A stretch of DNA of 64,000 nt from Alcanivorax sp. (GCF_017794965.1 NZ_CP051240.1:372001-436000), one strand, 5' to 3'. Shown: positions 36,367-45,088, numbered from the stretch's first letter. A program made the numbers and translations. Notes: a model not told the origin generated them from the sequence alone.

Positions 36367-37017
36367 ATGATCAGGCAGATCGTCACCGGGGTGCAGGTGG
36401 TTACCCTGTTGTTGTGCATTGGCACTGTGCAAGGGGCTTGTCGTGGGGGGCCTGCGGACGACGGCGCGGTGCTTCACGCCCGCTATGACGTTTATGACCA
36501 GACCCGGCGCTACCGGGTGGATTTTTACCGTGGTGTGGATCAGGTGGCCTGGCGTCAGGGTGCGGTCATCAGTGTCTGGAGCGATCACGGCGGCGCCATT
36601 TCCCTGTTGCGTGCCTTTCCCCAGTTTCAGCGATCTCTCTGGTACCCGGCGGCAGACCTGGCGGCGCTGGATCAGGCGCGGGAGTGGTCAGCGGTAGCGG
36701 GTTGGCCGGCACCGGTCTCGCTGGGGTATTCCGTGTTGGAGCCGGAGGCGGGTATTGTGCAGGGGTGTCCGGTGACGGAATACGGTCGCGGTGACAGTCG
36801 GGTGTTGTGGGTGGACGCGGCTGGTGTGCCCGCACGCATTGTCGAGGCGGGCAGGGTCTGGCAGCTGGTGGGGCTTGAGCGGGTGCCGCAAGCGGACACC
36901 TTTGTTCGCTGGCAGCGTTGGCCCAGCACCGACTTCGCTGATGTGGGAGATAGTGAGGCGGATCCCTTTCTGCGCCGGATGATTGCCCAGGGGTTTATGG
37001 GGCAGGATGCCCGCTAG
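36367..37017 (+). CDS. Exported protein of unknown function
   Basis: 216 residues from the ATG at 36367 (GGAGGAGAA upstream). The signal peptide is IVTGVQVVTLLLCIGTVQGAC. The mature protein is rich in Trp and Arg (YRVDFYRGVDQVAWRQG, SVWSDHGG, LWYPAADLAALDQAREW) and resembles no family I can name. It starts 16 bases after the phosphatase stop, so it is probably co-transcribed and may belong to the phosphate regulon. Confidence 0.7.
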   Translation: MIRQIVTGVQVVTLLLCIGTVQGACRGGPADDGAVLHARYDVYDQTRRYRVDFYRGVDQVAWRQGAVISVWSDHGGAISLLRAFPQFQRSLWYPAADLAALDQAREWSAVAGWPAPVSLGYSVLEPEAGIVQGCPVTEYGRGDSRVLWVDAAGVPARIVEAGRVWQLVGLERVPQADTFVRWQRWPSTDFADVGDSEADPFLRRMIAQGFMGQDAR

Positions 37018-37020
37018 GCC

Positions 37021-37272
37021 TCACCGTTTGCGGCGGGTCACCACAATCAGGCCCACAGTGATAACGACAACGGCAGCGGGGAACACCAGCAGATAGCGCT
37101 TGCGCTGTGCTTCCTTTTCACGCTGGGCATCCGCTCTGGCAATGTCAGGGTGAATGTCGCTGGAAGCCGTTGAGTCGGTTGCCTCGGCGGCATAGGTTGG
37201 CACCGGCGCCAGGAACAGGCCAAGGGCAAAGATGCCGGCGGTAGCAACATTGCGAAGGGAGTTCATGATCAT
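37021..37272 (-). CDS. Small exported, membrane-anchored protein
   Basis: 83 residues, MIMNSLRNVATAGIFAL..., with a signal peptide (cleavage near PTYAAEA). A polar stretch (HPDIARADAQREKEAQRKRY) leads to a C-terminal membrane helix (YLLVFPAAVVVITVGLIVV) and a basic tail (TRRKR). The start at 37272 has AGAGG five bases upstream; an alternative is two codons later. The function is unknown. Confidence 0.65.
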   Translation of the reverse strand: MIMNSLRNVATAGIFALGLFLAPVPTYAAEATDSTASSDIHPDIARADAQREKEAQRKRYLLVFPAAVVVITVGLIVVTRRKR

Positions 37273-37316
37273 AGCAGCCTCTCTGTGTCGAACCCTGAGG
37301 GACGGTAGGCCTGAAA

Positions 37317-37347
37317 CGAAAAAGGGCCCCCGTCTGGGAGCCCTTTC
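37317..37347 (-). terminator. Terminator following the tRNA remnant
   Basis: On the minus strand: stem AAAGGGCTCCC / GGGGGCCCTTTTT around loop AGAC, with a T-run. It follows the tRNA 3'-like end by about ten bases, as expected of an original tRNA transcript. Confidence 0.75.
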
Positions 37348-37354
37348 GAAATTG

Positions 37355-37376
37355 GTGCGAGGAGAGGACTCAAATA
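37355..37376 (-). other. tRNA 3'-end remnant, candidate attachment site at the left island edge
   Basis: On the minus strand the sequence TTTGAGTCCTCTCCTCGCACCA looks like the T-loop, T-stem and acceptor 3' half of a tRNA ending in CCA, of Leu-like type. It is one base short of the canonical spacing. No 5' half follows: the sequence to the right is AT-rich and unrelated. A terminator lies directly downstream. This is the expected footprint of an element that integrated into a tRNA 3' end. Confidence 0.5.
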
Positions 37377-37379
37377 TGG

Positions 37380-38255
37380 GGTGCAACTGGTTGATTTCCA
37401 TGTGAAAACGCCAGTTCGGTTTTTGTTCATACCAACACATGTACCAACAAACAAATTTAAAAAAAATTCTGACGAACGGAGGTGTTGTCATTCACCTAAA
37501 AATCTTGTTCCGCTGTTCTCAACTCAGCTTAGGTCCAGCGAAGGGTGTGGATCATACCATTCTTGCCTCCTTGTGCCACCTGCTCGATCCGAGAGGTGAG
37601 GGGGAGAGCGTAGAATATGCGACTCAGGGGGTATGTTGGGAGTCAGGCTCTTTGAGGCGGCGGGGGAGCAGGAAGGTATCACCTAGCCGATCAGATGACT
37701 ACATGTATGACCGTTCTAGCAATCACGTGATATCGGCTTTCCGTTTAGTCGCCCGCTGGCCTTCTTGTGAAGGGAGATGAGCAGACATTTTACTGTGGCT
37801 ACACGTCCACGAACCCTTGGCAAAAAAAATAATTCTCACAAAAACCGCTGGTTCTGCATAAAACGTACATGGAATTCAGAAAAGTTTTTTTGGATTTGTT
37901 CTTGGGGCTTGACGTATTGGTTGGCAATGTATTAATTTTTCTTGGCTTGGCATCGCCACGGACAGCCAAGACCCCCTTCACCAAGTTCCTTCAGTGTAGG
38001 TAGAACACTACAGACATTTAATGTCACTTCAACAGCGCAGTCTGAATGGCCGTGGTATCCATCAGCAATAAGTCGCCCCCCCTAGTATCGGTTTCACGCG
38101 AGCCGTGAACGTCCGATCAAACACGAAACAATTTTGGTTTGGCGACCTTGTAGGTCGACCTGTGTTTTGTTGCTGCGCTGAGCGTAGACACAATCCCTAT
38201 GGCATTACTTTGCCTGGGGAATGGTGTTTCTTTGCGTGGCACTGGAGGAGGGTAT
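37380..38255. other. AT-rich non-coding left end of the island
   Basis: About 870 bases without a convincing gene. The composition is more AT-rich than the core. A perfect palindrome CGACCTTGTAGGTCG (38143-38157) lies about 100 bases upstream of the AlpA gene and may be an operator. Otherwise I see nothing here. Confidence 0.4.
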
Positions 38256-38528
38256 ATGGATACTCGATTGATTGCTGCGCAGCCATCTGTTTGCGCAGGT
38301 GAAGCACCAAAGCCGCTAACTGGGCTAACTATGCTGTCAGCCAAAGAGTTGGCTGAGGAATTAGGGATCGGAGTGAGCACGCTGTGGGCGTGGGTTGATT
38401 GCAAGGGGAAGCACTTCATTCCCGAATTTCCTCGGCCGATAAGACTGGGCGGAAACTGCACCCGCTGGCGGGCGCAAGACGTGGCAGATTATTTGGCCGG
38501 TATTATGGGAGGTGATCATGCTGATTAA
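38256..38528 (+). CDS. AlpA-family DNA-binding regulator
   Basis: 90 residues from the ATG at 38256, which has GGAGGAGG just upstream. The core MLSAKELAEELGIGVSTLWA with RWRAQDVADYLAG is the AlpA/MerR-like helix-turn-helix that controls excision and integration genes in P4-like elements. It overlaps the next gene slightly, so it heads an operon with the Rep-like and ATPase genes. Confidence 0.8.
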   Translation: MDTRLIAAQPSVCAGEAPKPLTGLTMLSAKELAEELGIGVSTLWAWVDCKGKHFIPEFPRPIRLGGNCTRWRAQDVADYLAGIMGGDHAD

Positions 38529-39633
38529 TCATGCCTCCCCACCGTTTCAGAGACAGACAGCTCGTTCTGCAGAAAAGCTGCTTACCTCAGTAGACATGTG
38601 GGACAGCCCGGAGGAGAGCGCTGTTTGCCTAGATGGGCCGAGCGAAATTTTGCGCGCTTACCGTCTCATCAATGGGCTGACAGAGATGATTCATGACGGG
38701 CGTGAAATTAAAATCGCGGTAGAGCGTCAATCCGCGAATGGGGGTAAGCGCATCAGACGTGGCCGGGATTACGATTTTGTGATCAAGTGTTTAAAGATCA
38801 ATCCCTTGATGGCAGAGCGGTATGACCTCCCGCCAGACATGGACGCATGGTTGGAACTTCTGCGGGATCCCAGAATTTCTGCACTGGTAGATACTCTTCA
38901 GGGCTGGCATGCCCTTAAAAAAGAAGTCGCCGACATCCTAATTGAATGCGTTGCCCGTTTCCGAAGGATTATCACCAGCAAGGCTCATCGCAAGCGATGC
39001 TATAACGAAGTGGGCAATGCCAGGCGGCGGCGGCACTCCATGATCAAGGCGATCAGGCTGTGTTATTGCCTGTACGATGAGGTCGAAATTGCCTTGATCG
39101 ATCTGTCATGGAAGCCGGAGTGCAGGATGCGGAAGACATTAGCCGATACCGACGCTGCTTATAAAAAGTTTGCAAATGGGATTCGGCATCACTCTGCATC
39201 CCGCTGCTTTCTGGTGGCTATCTTTTCTATGGAGTTGAGCGACAACAAGGGATTCCATATCAGTGGGATGCTGTTGCTTAAACCTGGAACCAGGGAGCAG
39301 GCGGGTAACCTTGGCCGCTACTGGCGAGATAATGTGACGGATGGGGAAGGTGGCTTCCTGTGCGCAACCGACAAGCCATTTGCGACCATTTTATCGAAGT
39401 GGTCAGGGCTGAACCTAGCAGAGGTTGCTTCTCCTGTTGATGTTCAGGGCGATCATGCCCGGCAGCAGCTCCTGGAAGCCGCTGTTACGCGCTTCTCTGA
39501 CTTCAGTCAGAAACTACGTGCAAACGGTAACGGGAAAAAGCATCGGCAGATCAGGATATTTAAAGGGGAGCAAATTCGGAGCTTGGCTAAGATTGTGCCA
39601 TACGTTGTCGAGAGTGGGGGTGAGAAATGGTGA
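38518..39633 (+). CDS. YagK/YfjJ (inovirus Gp2)-like Rep protein, apparently lacking catalytic motifs
   Basis: 371 residues from the ATG at 38518 (GGGAGG five bases upstream; a GTG two codons earlier is possible). The C-terminal half is like the YagK/YfjJ family: SDNKGFHISGMLLLKPG and GRYWRDNVTDGEGGFLCAT align with KKGYHWHGYFIYDGS and KRYWCDVVTKGEGAGFNVN of the second Rep-like gene at 41162. The presumed HxH metal motif reads HIS here, and the later YxxK (YFAK) motif appears as YVVE. It may thus be a non-catalytic paralogue. The ATPase gene starts inside its last codons. Confidence 0.65.
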   Translation: MLINHASPPFQRQTARSAEKLLTSVDMWDSPEESAVCLDGPSEILRAYRLINGLTEMIHDGREIKIAVERQSANGGKRIRRGRDYDFVIKCLKINPLMAERYDLPPDMDAWLELLRDPRISALVDTLQGWHALKKEVADILIECVARFRRIITSKAHRKRCYNEVGNARRRRHSMIKAIRLCYCLYDEVEIALIDLSWKPECRMRKTLADTDAAYKKFANGIRHHSASRCFLVAIFSMELSDNKGFHISGMLLLKPGTREQAGNLGRYWRDNVTDGEGGFLCATDKPFATILSKWSGLNLAEVASPVDVQGDHARQQLLEAAVTRFSDFSQKLRANGNGKKHRQIRIFKGEQIRSLAKIVPYVVESGGEKW

Positions 39634-40739
39634 TTCGGCCCATTCAGGTTCCGCCTATTAATATCGGCATTGATGCTTTGTCCGGTCGTGGGTTGGGATT
39701 TTTTCCAGGACTATGTGCCAACGGGCATGCCGAGATCACCGGATCATCTGGCATGGGGAAGTCGACCGTAGCCAAATTTATCGCATCATACCTGTTCTGT
39801 TCGAAGGTGCCGGTAGTGATTTTCGATTTTCATGATGACTTGGCTATATCAGGGATCAGGACGCTGCATCTTGGAGATGGAGCTTCCGGTGAATGTTCGA
39901 TCAGATTTCTGGAGCCAACGCCCTTGGCATTGGAGGTCTTTGGTCTGAGAGGGTGCCTGGAAAACGCGGTCAGAGCCATTGAAGCGACGGGGAGGCGAAA
40001 GCTTGGAGATGGTCAAATCAACGTTCTGCGATCAGCGATCATGGAGTTGTGGCGGCGCCTGGGGATTACGGAAAGCGCTTCCGATTCCCCCGCTGCGGCT
40101 GCAAAGAGTATTCGGCCTTCTGATTTGAGAGATCTTCTTCTTGAGAAGAAAGACGAGGCCGAAAGCAGCAGGGAAAGGCAGATTTTTGATAGCTTGATCA
40201 GCCGCGTTGATGCATTGGCCACATGCGCTATTTTCGAGCATGAATCACGCTTGAGGCTTGATGATATTTTGCAGAATGGTGCGCGTCTGCATATGCAGGG
40301 AATCCCCGCTTCAATGAGGGGGGTGGTAGCTCGCACTATAGTAAATATGATGTTCGCTGAAATTGCGGCCATGGGGCCAGTAAAAGAATCTCCGTTTGAT
40401 GTCGGAGCGTCATTCCGGGTGTATCTCGTCCTTGATGAGGCTGGATCGGTGATACGCCAGAAAGCGGATGACTGCATCATAAAGACCATTGCGAAGGAGA
40501 GCCGAAAGTTCGGTGTTGGCCTCCTGCTGGCCGCTCAAACGCTTGATGATCTGAGTGAGGAAGTGGTCGCTAACGCTGACACCCATTTTGCCCTGCCTAC
40601 CAGAAGTGCCAAGGATGCCAGAAAGGTGGAGCAGAAGCTGGGCCTGAACAAGGGCGCACTAAATTGTGGAACTGGCCGTTGGTCCGGGTTCTATCAGTCT
40701 GGATTTAAGGTGTCTAAAGCAAACTTCTACCATCTGTAA
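39627..40739 (+). CDS. HerA/TraD-like P-loop ATPase
   Basis: 370 residues. Walker A GSSGMGKSTVA is at about residues 38-48, Walker B YLVLDEAG at about 270, and a sensor-like AAQTLDD follows. This is the arrangement of HerA/FtsK/VirD4-type DNA-pumping ATPases. No membrane segment is present, unlike VirD4 or inovirus Zot proteins. It is encoded between two Rep-like genes, overlapping the first by seven bases. A role in moving or packaging element DNA is plausible. Confidence 0.7.
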   Translation: MVIRPIQVPPINIGIDALSGRGLGFFPGLCANGHAEITGSSGMGKSTVAKFIASYLFCSKVPVVIFDFHDDLAISGIRTLHLGDGASGECSIRFLEPTPLALEVFGLRGCLENAVRAIEATGRRKLGDGQINVLRSAIMELWRRLGITESASDSPAAAAKSIRPSDLRDLLLEKKDEAESSRERQIFDSLISRVDALATCAIFEHESRLRLDDILQNGARLHMQGIPASMRGVVARTIVNMMFAEIAAMGPVKESPFDVGASFRVYLVLDEAGSVIRQKADDCIIKTIAKESRKFGVGLLLAAQTLDDLSEEVVANADTHFALPTRSAKDARKVEQKLGLNKGALNCGTGRWSGFYQSGFKVSKANFYHL

Positions 40740-40859
40740 TAGGGGGGGGACCTTGCTGAAAAGCGGGTGGCGACCTCGGTTAATCCTCAGGAGCCATTGG
40801 GGAGGAGTGATCCAGTGGCCAATGTACATTCAGGGCTACGAAATCTCTAATGTTAATGA

Positions 40860-40900
40860 AAACCCTATAATACTGATGCTGTGTCAATATTATAGGGTTT
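40860..40900. repeat. 13-bp perfect hairpin between the ATPase and second Rep gene
   Basis: AAACCCTATAATA (40860-40872) is the exact reverse complement of TATTATAGGGTTT (40888-40900), with a 15-base loop. The gap from 40740 to 41161 has no gene. The hairpin could be a terminator-like or replication-origin structure. Confidence 0.6.
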
Positions 40901-41050
40901 GCCTGATCGATTTCTTTAAATTTTCTTATTCATTTGGCATGTAGGGCTTGCTTAATAACGTACATGTTTTTCCCATTATATGAGCAGCGATCATCAGTGA
41001 TCTCGGGGTCCGGGAGTGGTTGACTGGTAAATTATAAAGGGGAACATGTT

Positions 41051-41085
41051 TATTCTCTGATGTTATTCTCTGATGTTACTAATGT
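41051..41085 (+). repeat. Iteron-like tandem repeats
   Basis: The 13-mer TATTCTCTGATGT occurs twice in tandem (41051-41063, 41064-41076) with a partial third copy TACTAATGT. They lie 77 bases upstream of the second Rep-like start. A repeat array upstream of a rep gene suggests iterons or an operator. Confidence 0.5.
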
Positions 41086-41161
41086 TAAGGTTTTATCCTG
41101 CTTGGTTCGTTGCTCATTAAAACCCATCAAAAAAATAAAGCTAGTAACTGGAGAGGTGGCG

Positions 41162-42298
41162 ATGAATCAGCACCACGGCATGATGCCGACAGTAGAGGCT
41201 CAAGTGGGACGGCTGGAGCAGTTCCATGAAATGCTGGATCACGGATTGGATGTCTTCAATCCGAGAGATAATCCCAATAACGTCTACATCACTGATCAGT
41301 CCGAGACTGCACGTGCGCTTGCGGACGTTACAACGCTTTTAGATGAAATCGTGCCCCAGCGGCGACTGGTCATAAGCCGACGGCAGGAGACTGGCCAGGG
41401 ATTCATTCGCAGAACCCCCAATAAGAAGACACCAGCAATCGAATCCTGCATCAATCTCACCGAGGATGACTTCCTAGGGTACAAGGTGGACCCGGATGTT
41501 CAGGTTGTCCTGGATCTCAATAGAGAAGCGGATGTCCGCGTCTTAACGGGGCTTCCGTTGTATCAGCACGTTGGAGGTAAAACGGTACATGATCACTATC
41601 TCGAGTATCTTCACGAACTGAAACGGCGGCTGTCTGCACCTGAGATTCTTCAGTTTCGTAGACAGCAGGTGGTCAGAGAGCAGCGCAGAGTAGACAGCAT
41701 CACCGGGGCAGTGAATGAAGCGTTGAGCCTTAGTCGAAAAGCTCGCTTGGTGCGTGTTGATGGCAGCTACAAACAGTCTGTGCGTAGGAATAAAACCCCA
41801 GAGTGCATATCAAACGACCTAGACCGCTTCATCAGAAACATGCGGCATAACAGGCGCCAATTTTCTTCTTTGGTGTTGGCGGTGTTCAAAATTGAATACG
41901 GGGCAAAAAAGGGCTACCACTGGCATGGATACTTTATATATGACGGTAGTAAGGTCCGCATGGATGTTTTGCTCGGCACCTACTTGAAGCGCTATTGGTG
42001 TGACGTGGTTACTAAAGGTGAAGGGGCAGGGTTTAATGTGAATGTAGGTGAGATTAAAAGGGTGTTGTCGAAACGATTGCAGGTCCCTGAGCGGCATTTG
42101 GCGATTGGAGAATTTCGTAAGGGGGATTCAACCCAGGAAGCAAATATGAAGGCTCTTATCCGTTACTTCGCAAAAAAAGAGCAGTCCCTTCGGCTAACAG
42201 GGGAAAAGAGCGTCAATCAATTACGCATTGTGCGAGGGCCTCGCTACAAGGCCCTCAAGCAACGGAGAGATCAAAAAGTCACCAGTGATGGTCTGTAG
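41162..42298 (+). CDS. YagK/YfjJ (inovirus Gp2)-like Rep protein
   Basis: 378 residues. The ATG at 41162 is preceded by GGAGAGG; the earlier in-frame ATG at 41060 would lie in the repeats and is rejected. The HxH motif (GYHWHGYF) and the GEGAGFNVN stretch are followed by RYFAKKEQSL, a YxxK-like motif. These fit a rolling-circle-type or YagK/YfjJ replication protein. The family is known from inoviruses and P4-like satellites. It has no integrase neighbour in the window. Confidence 0.7.
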   Translation: MNQHHGMMPTVEAQVGRLEQFHEMLDHGLDVFNPRDNPNNVYITDQSETARALADVTTLLDEIVPQRRLVISRRQETGQGFIRRTPNKKTPAIESCINLTEDDFLGYKVDPDVQVVLDLNREADVRVLTGLPLYQHVGGKTVHDHYLEYLHELKRRLSAPEILQFRRQQVVREQRRVDSITGAVNEALSLSRKARLVRVDGSYKQSVRRNKTPECISNDLDRFIRNMRHNRRQFSSLVLAVFKIEYGAKKGYHWHGYFIYDGSKVRMDVLLGTYLKRYWCDVVTKGEGAGFNVNVGEIKRVLSKRLQVPERHLAIGEFRKGDSTQEANMKALIRYFAKKEQSLRLTGEKSVNQLRIVRGPRYKALKQRRDQKVTSDGL

Positions 42299-42328
42299 CC
42301 GGGATTAGTGCTTCCCGATTAAGTCTAT

Positions 42329-43612
42329 CTACGATGGAATGCGGCATCTGGCTATCGGTAGTTCTGTCCAGTTGGTGGTGTATTCCGGTGAGCGGAACTG
42401 TTGCCTCATGTACCACGGGGCTGAGATCCCTTGGGAGGCGAGGAATACGCTGCCTTTCCCCTGAGAGCGGTTGATGCTGTCGATCACGGTCATGAGTCGG
42501 TCAGCCTTCTCTGTCTGGCCGGGGTGCAGCATGTCGAATTGGTGATGCTTGCGATCGCAGATGTTCACGAGGCCAACTCCGGCTTTCAGGAAGGCATGGC
42601 CTGGTTGGTACAGCCGAGCGGCTGTCGCCCTGGCCAATTTCACGATCTCTCGAGTATCGTCGGTGGGGTAGGGAAGCTGGACCAGGTCGCTGGCGGAGTG
42701 GAAATTCGGCTCAAATGGTGAGGTATGCATGAACACGTGCATGCTCAACGCCAGGTGATGCTGCTTCCTGAGCTTCTCAGCAGCTCGAGAAGCGTAGAGG
42801 GAGACCGCCTCCAGCACGGGGCCTGGTGTGGAGGCCTTGTTGCCGAAGGAGCGGGTACAGTAGATCTGCTTCTTTGCGGGAGGCACTTCCTCGAGGGCCA
42901 GGCAAGCCCTGCCGTTCAACTCCTCGATGGTCCGCTCTAGGTTGATACTGGTCATCCGTCGAATGACCTTGGGGTGGGCTCTGGCCAGATCGAGAGCGCT
43001 GTGAATCCCTTCGGTATTGAGTCTGGCCCCAAGTCGCCGGGCGATCCCCCAAATGGCGGTGACCGGGACACGTTTGAGCACCCATTCCCACTTCAGGGGG
43101 GCATCCAGCACGCAGACTCCCTGACATTGCGGGAGCTTCTTGGCCGTCCGGTTGGCCAGCTTGGCCAATGTCTTGGTTGGCGCAATGCCTACCCCCACTG
43201 GCATACGAATGTGATCCCACAGCTGAGTTTTGATCTCATGAGCGATGAGCTTCGGATCGCCAGGCATTCCTGCCATGTCGAGAAACATCTCATCGATGCT
43301 GTAGACCTCAATCCGGGGGCTGAAGGCCTGGAGCTTGGTCATCACCCGGTTGGAGATGTCGCCATACAGCGGGTAGTTGCTGGAGAAGATGGCTACGTCA
43401 TGCTTTCTGAGCAGCCCCTCAATCTTGAAGAAGGCTTCGAGGTCAGGAATGCCGAGAGCCTTGGCTTCCTTGCTACGGGCGACCACAAAACCATCATTAT
43501 TGGATAGCACTACTACCGGCTTGCCTCGTAAGTCAGGGCGGAAGATCTGCTCGCAACTGGCGTAGAACGAGTTGCAATCAACTAGTGCGATGGCGGAAGA
43601 AGTGGATGGCAT
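42329..43612 (-). CDS. umuC: Error-prone DNA polymerase V catalytic subunit UmuC
   Basis: 427 residues. A Y-family translesion polymerase. The palm motifs are visible: ALVDCNSFYASCEQ with the first catalytic Asp, VLSNNDGFVVARS, and EVYSIDEMFLD with the second Asp/Glu pair. The thumb HhH region (ATKT-like APTKTLAKLANRTAKK, then IWGIARRLGARL) follows. Its start overlaps the end of umuD by 35 bases on the minus strand. SOS control acts through the box upstream of umuD. It belongs to the mobile island and is a typical plasmid/ICE-borne mutagenesis operon. Confidence 0.94.
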   Translation of the reverse strand: MPSTSSAIALVDCNSFYASCEQIFRPDLRGKPVVVLSNNDGFVVARSKEAKALGIPDLEAFFKIEGLLRKHDVAIFSSNYPLYGDISNRVMTKLQAFSPRIEVYSIDEMFLDMAGMPGDPKLIAHEIKTQLWDHIRMPVGVGIAPTKTLAKLANRTAKKLPQCQGVCVLDAPLKWEWVLKRVPVTAIWGIARRLGARLNTEGIHSALDLARAHPKVIRRMTSINLERTIEELNGRACLALEEVPPAKKQIYCTRSFGNKASTPGPVLEAVSLYASRAAEKLRKQHHLALSMHVFMHTSPFEPNFHSASDLVQLPYPTDDTREIVKLARATAARLYQPGHAFLKAGVGLVNICDRKHHQFDMLHPGQTEKADRLMTVIDSINRSQGKGSVFLASQGISAPWYMRQQFRSPEYTTNWTELPIARCRIPS

Positions 43613-44012
43613 TGATCACAACCCCCTCAATCTGAAAGTCGCTCCCGTCCAGGATGGGGATGGGAGGAAAGTCCTCATGGGCAGAGCAAAGCAGGCGGCG
43701 ATGAGCATCCAGGATCTTGCAGGTCAGCTCACCATCCAGAAAGGCCAGCACCACATCCTGGTGCCGTGCCTGCTCTTCACGGTCAACAATCAGGAGATCC
43801 CGGTCATAGATGCCGACGCCCTCCATGGACTCCCCTTCGGTCCAGCAGTAGAAGGTTGAGGCGGGGTGTTTTATAAGGAACTCATTGAGGTCGAGTTTTT
43901 TGTCCATGTAGTCGTCAGCAGGGCTCGGAAACCCGGTCCTGACGCGGGAGAGATAGCAGGGGGCAGCAAACTGCTCCCGTATCTCCAGTGGAGAGAGAGT
44001 GGTAATCGGCAT
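43578..44012 (-). CDS. umuD: UmuD, self-cleaving partner of UmuC
   Basis: 144 residues of the LexA/S24 protease fold. The cleavage region VRTGFPSPADDY has Thr26-Gly27 where E. coli has Cys-Gly. The catalytic Ser62 is in GESMEGVGIYDRDLLIV and Lys99 in GELTCKI. RecA-stimulated cleavage would produce UmuD' that activates UmuC. A perfect SOS box lies 12 bases upstream of the start, on the shared promoter with the divergent SRAP gene. Confidence 0.93.
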   Translation of the reverse strand: MPITTLSPLEIREQFAAPCYLSRVRTGFPSPADDYMDKKLDLNEFLIKHPASTFYCWTEGESMEGVGIYDRDLLIVDREEQARHQDVVLAFLDGELTCKILDAHRRLLCSAHEDFPPIPILDGSDFQIEGVVINAIHFFRHRTS

Positions 44013-44023
44013 AGCTTAGGGTG

Positions 44024-44039
44024 CTGTTCAAATGTACAG
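44024..44039. promoter_or_regulatory. LexA (SOS) box shared by umuDC and SRAP genes
   Basis: CTGTTCAAATGTACAG matches the consensus CTGT-N8-ACAG exactly. It lies in the 36-bp gap between the divergent umuD start (44012) and the SRAP start (44049). Confidence 0.92.
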
Positions 44040-44048
44040 TATTTGATT

Positions 44049-44701
44049 ATGTGTACCAATTACGTGCTAATCAAGAGCGACGGCTCGGCTAAACTGGCGG
44101 AATCGTTGGGCGTGGACGCTAACCAACTGATCTACGGCGACTTTCGGCCAGGGGCAAAGATCAGCGTGGTGACGGGCGGTAGTGAGGCCCGATTACTGCG
44201 CCAGGCGACTTGGTGGCTCTATCTGCAGCAGACGCCCAAAGGGCTGCGACCCCATCGCGATTACTTCAGCGTGAACACGAATTACCGGAAGCTTCCCCAG
44301 AAGCAGGAATTCAAGCACTCACGCTGCATCATTCCCGCAACCGCCTTTGTCGAGAGCCAGGATGGCAAGCGCCCGCATCTGCTGGAGCCAGCCAATGGTG
44401 CTGCTATTGCCTTTGGGGCCTGTACAAGGGGTGGACGGACAAGGTGACAGGGGAGGTGGTTACGTCAGCCTCAATCATTACCCTGCCAGGCATCCCCGCC
44501 CTGGAGCAGATCCACCGCAAATCCACGCCCTTGTGGTTGCCAGAAGAGGCGTATGACCGTTGGTTGTCGCCGGAGGTGACCGATGTAATGGTGCTGGAAG
44601 AGTTGCTGTCCCCGGGGCTTCGCACGGATCTGATGGCAACCCCGATAAACAAGGTCAGCGTTAAGCAGCCGGTAGGGGAGCCTTTTCTCATTCAGAGTTA
44701 A
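44049..44701 (+). pseudogene. SRAP-domain (YedK/HMCES-like) protein gene, frameshifted
   Basis: The intact protein would shield abasic sites by forming a covalent link through the Cys after the initiator Met (MCTNYVLIKSDG). The first frame runs from 44049 and stops at 44447. The correct C-terminus (GLYKGWTDKVTG, ASIITLPGIPALEQIHRKST, WLPEEAYDRWLSP) continues in a second frame to 44701. The shift falls in CTTTGGGGCC at 44411-44420: one extra G would restore the reading frame. It could be a real lesion or a sequence error in a G-run. Confidence 0.85.
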
Positions 44702-44732
44702 ATGCCGCATTCGCCTGACTCTAATGCCGCAT
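44701..44732 (+). repeat. Short direct repeat after the SRAP gene
   Basis: AATGCCGCAT occurs at 44701-44710 and again at 44723-44732. The rest of the gap up to 45088 is AT-rich and holds no recognisable gene. The meaning is unknown. Confidence 0.35.
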
Positions 44733-45088
44733 AAGGGCGACGGGCCGGTCGGCATTCAAGCGGCAGAAGACCTGCTGCAGGTGGTGTGTCAAGCCGTCAG
44801 TGAATCTAGGGGAGGGATTCTCATATAGAAGCAGGATGTGTTCCGGAAGTTTGATACTTATGTGTAACCCATCTTTTTGATATGCATGAGAAAATGGCGA
44901 TGATTGTAAGCTGTCCTGTATCCGGAATTATGTATCGTTTCTCTTAATTCTTTGTAAGAGATTAGCTATAGCATCACAACTGGTTGTTATGGCAGGCTTT
45001 TCAGCAGAAAAGTATGGATTTAGGTTCCCGAGATATCTGGAACCGAATTATGCGGAATCTCCTGATTAATACATGGTGAGCCTCTTAA

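Noticed and set aside
37355..37480. Complete tRNA gene at the island edge
   Set aside because: Only the 3' part matches; no anticodon arm, D-arm or 5' acceptor strand follows on the minus strand.
41060..41161. Upstream start of the second Rep gene
   Set aside because: The ATG at 41060 falls in the tandem 13-mers and has no ribosome site; the ATG at 41162 has GGAGAGG.
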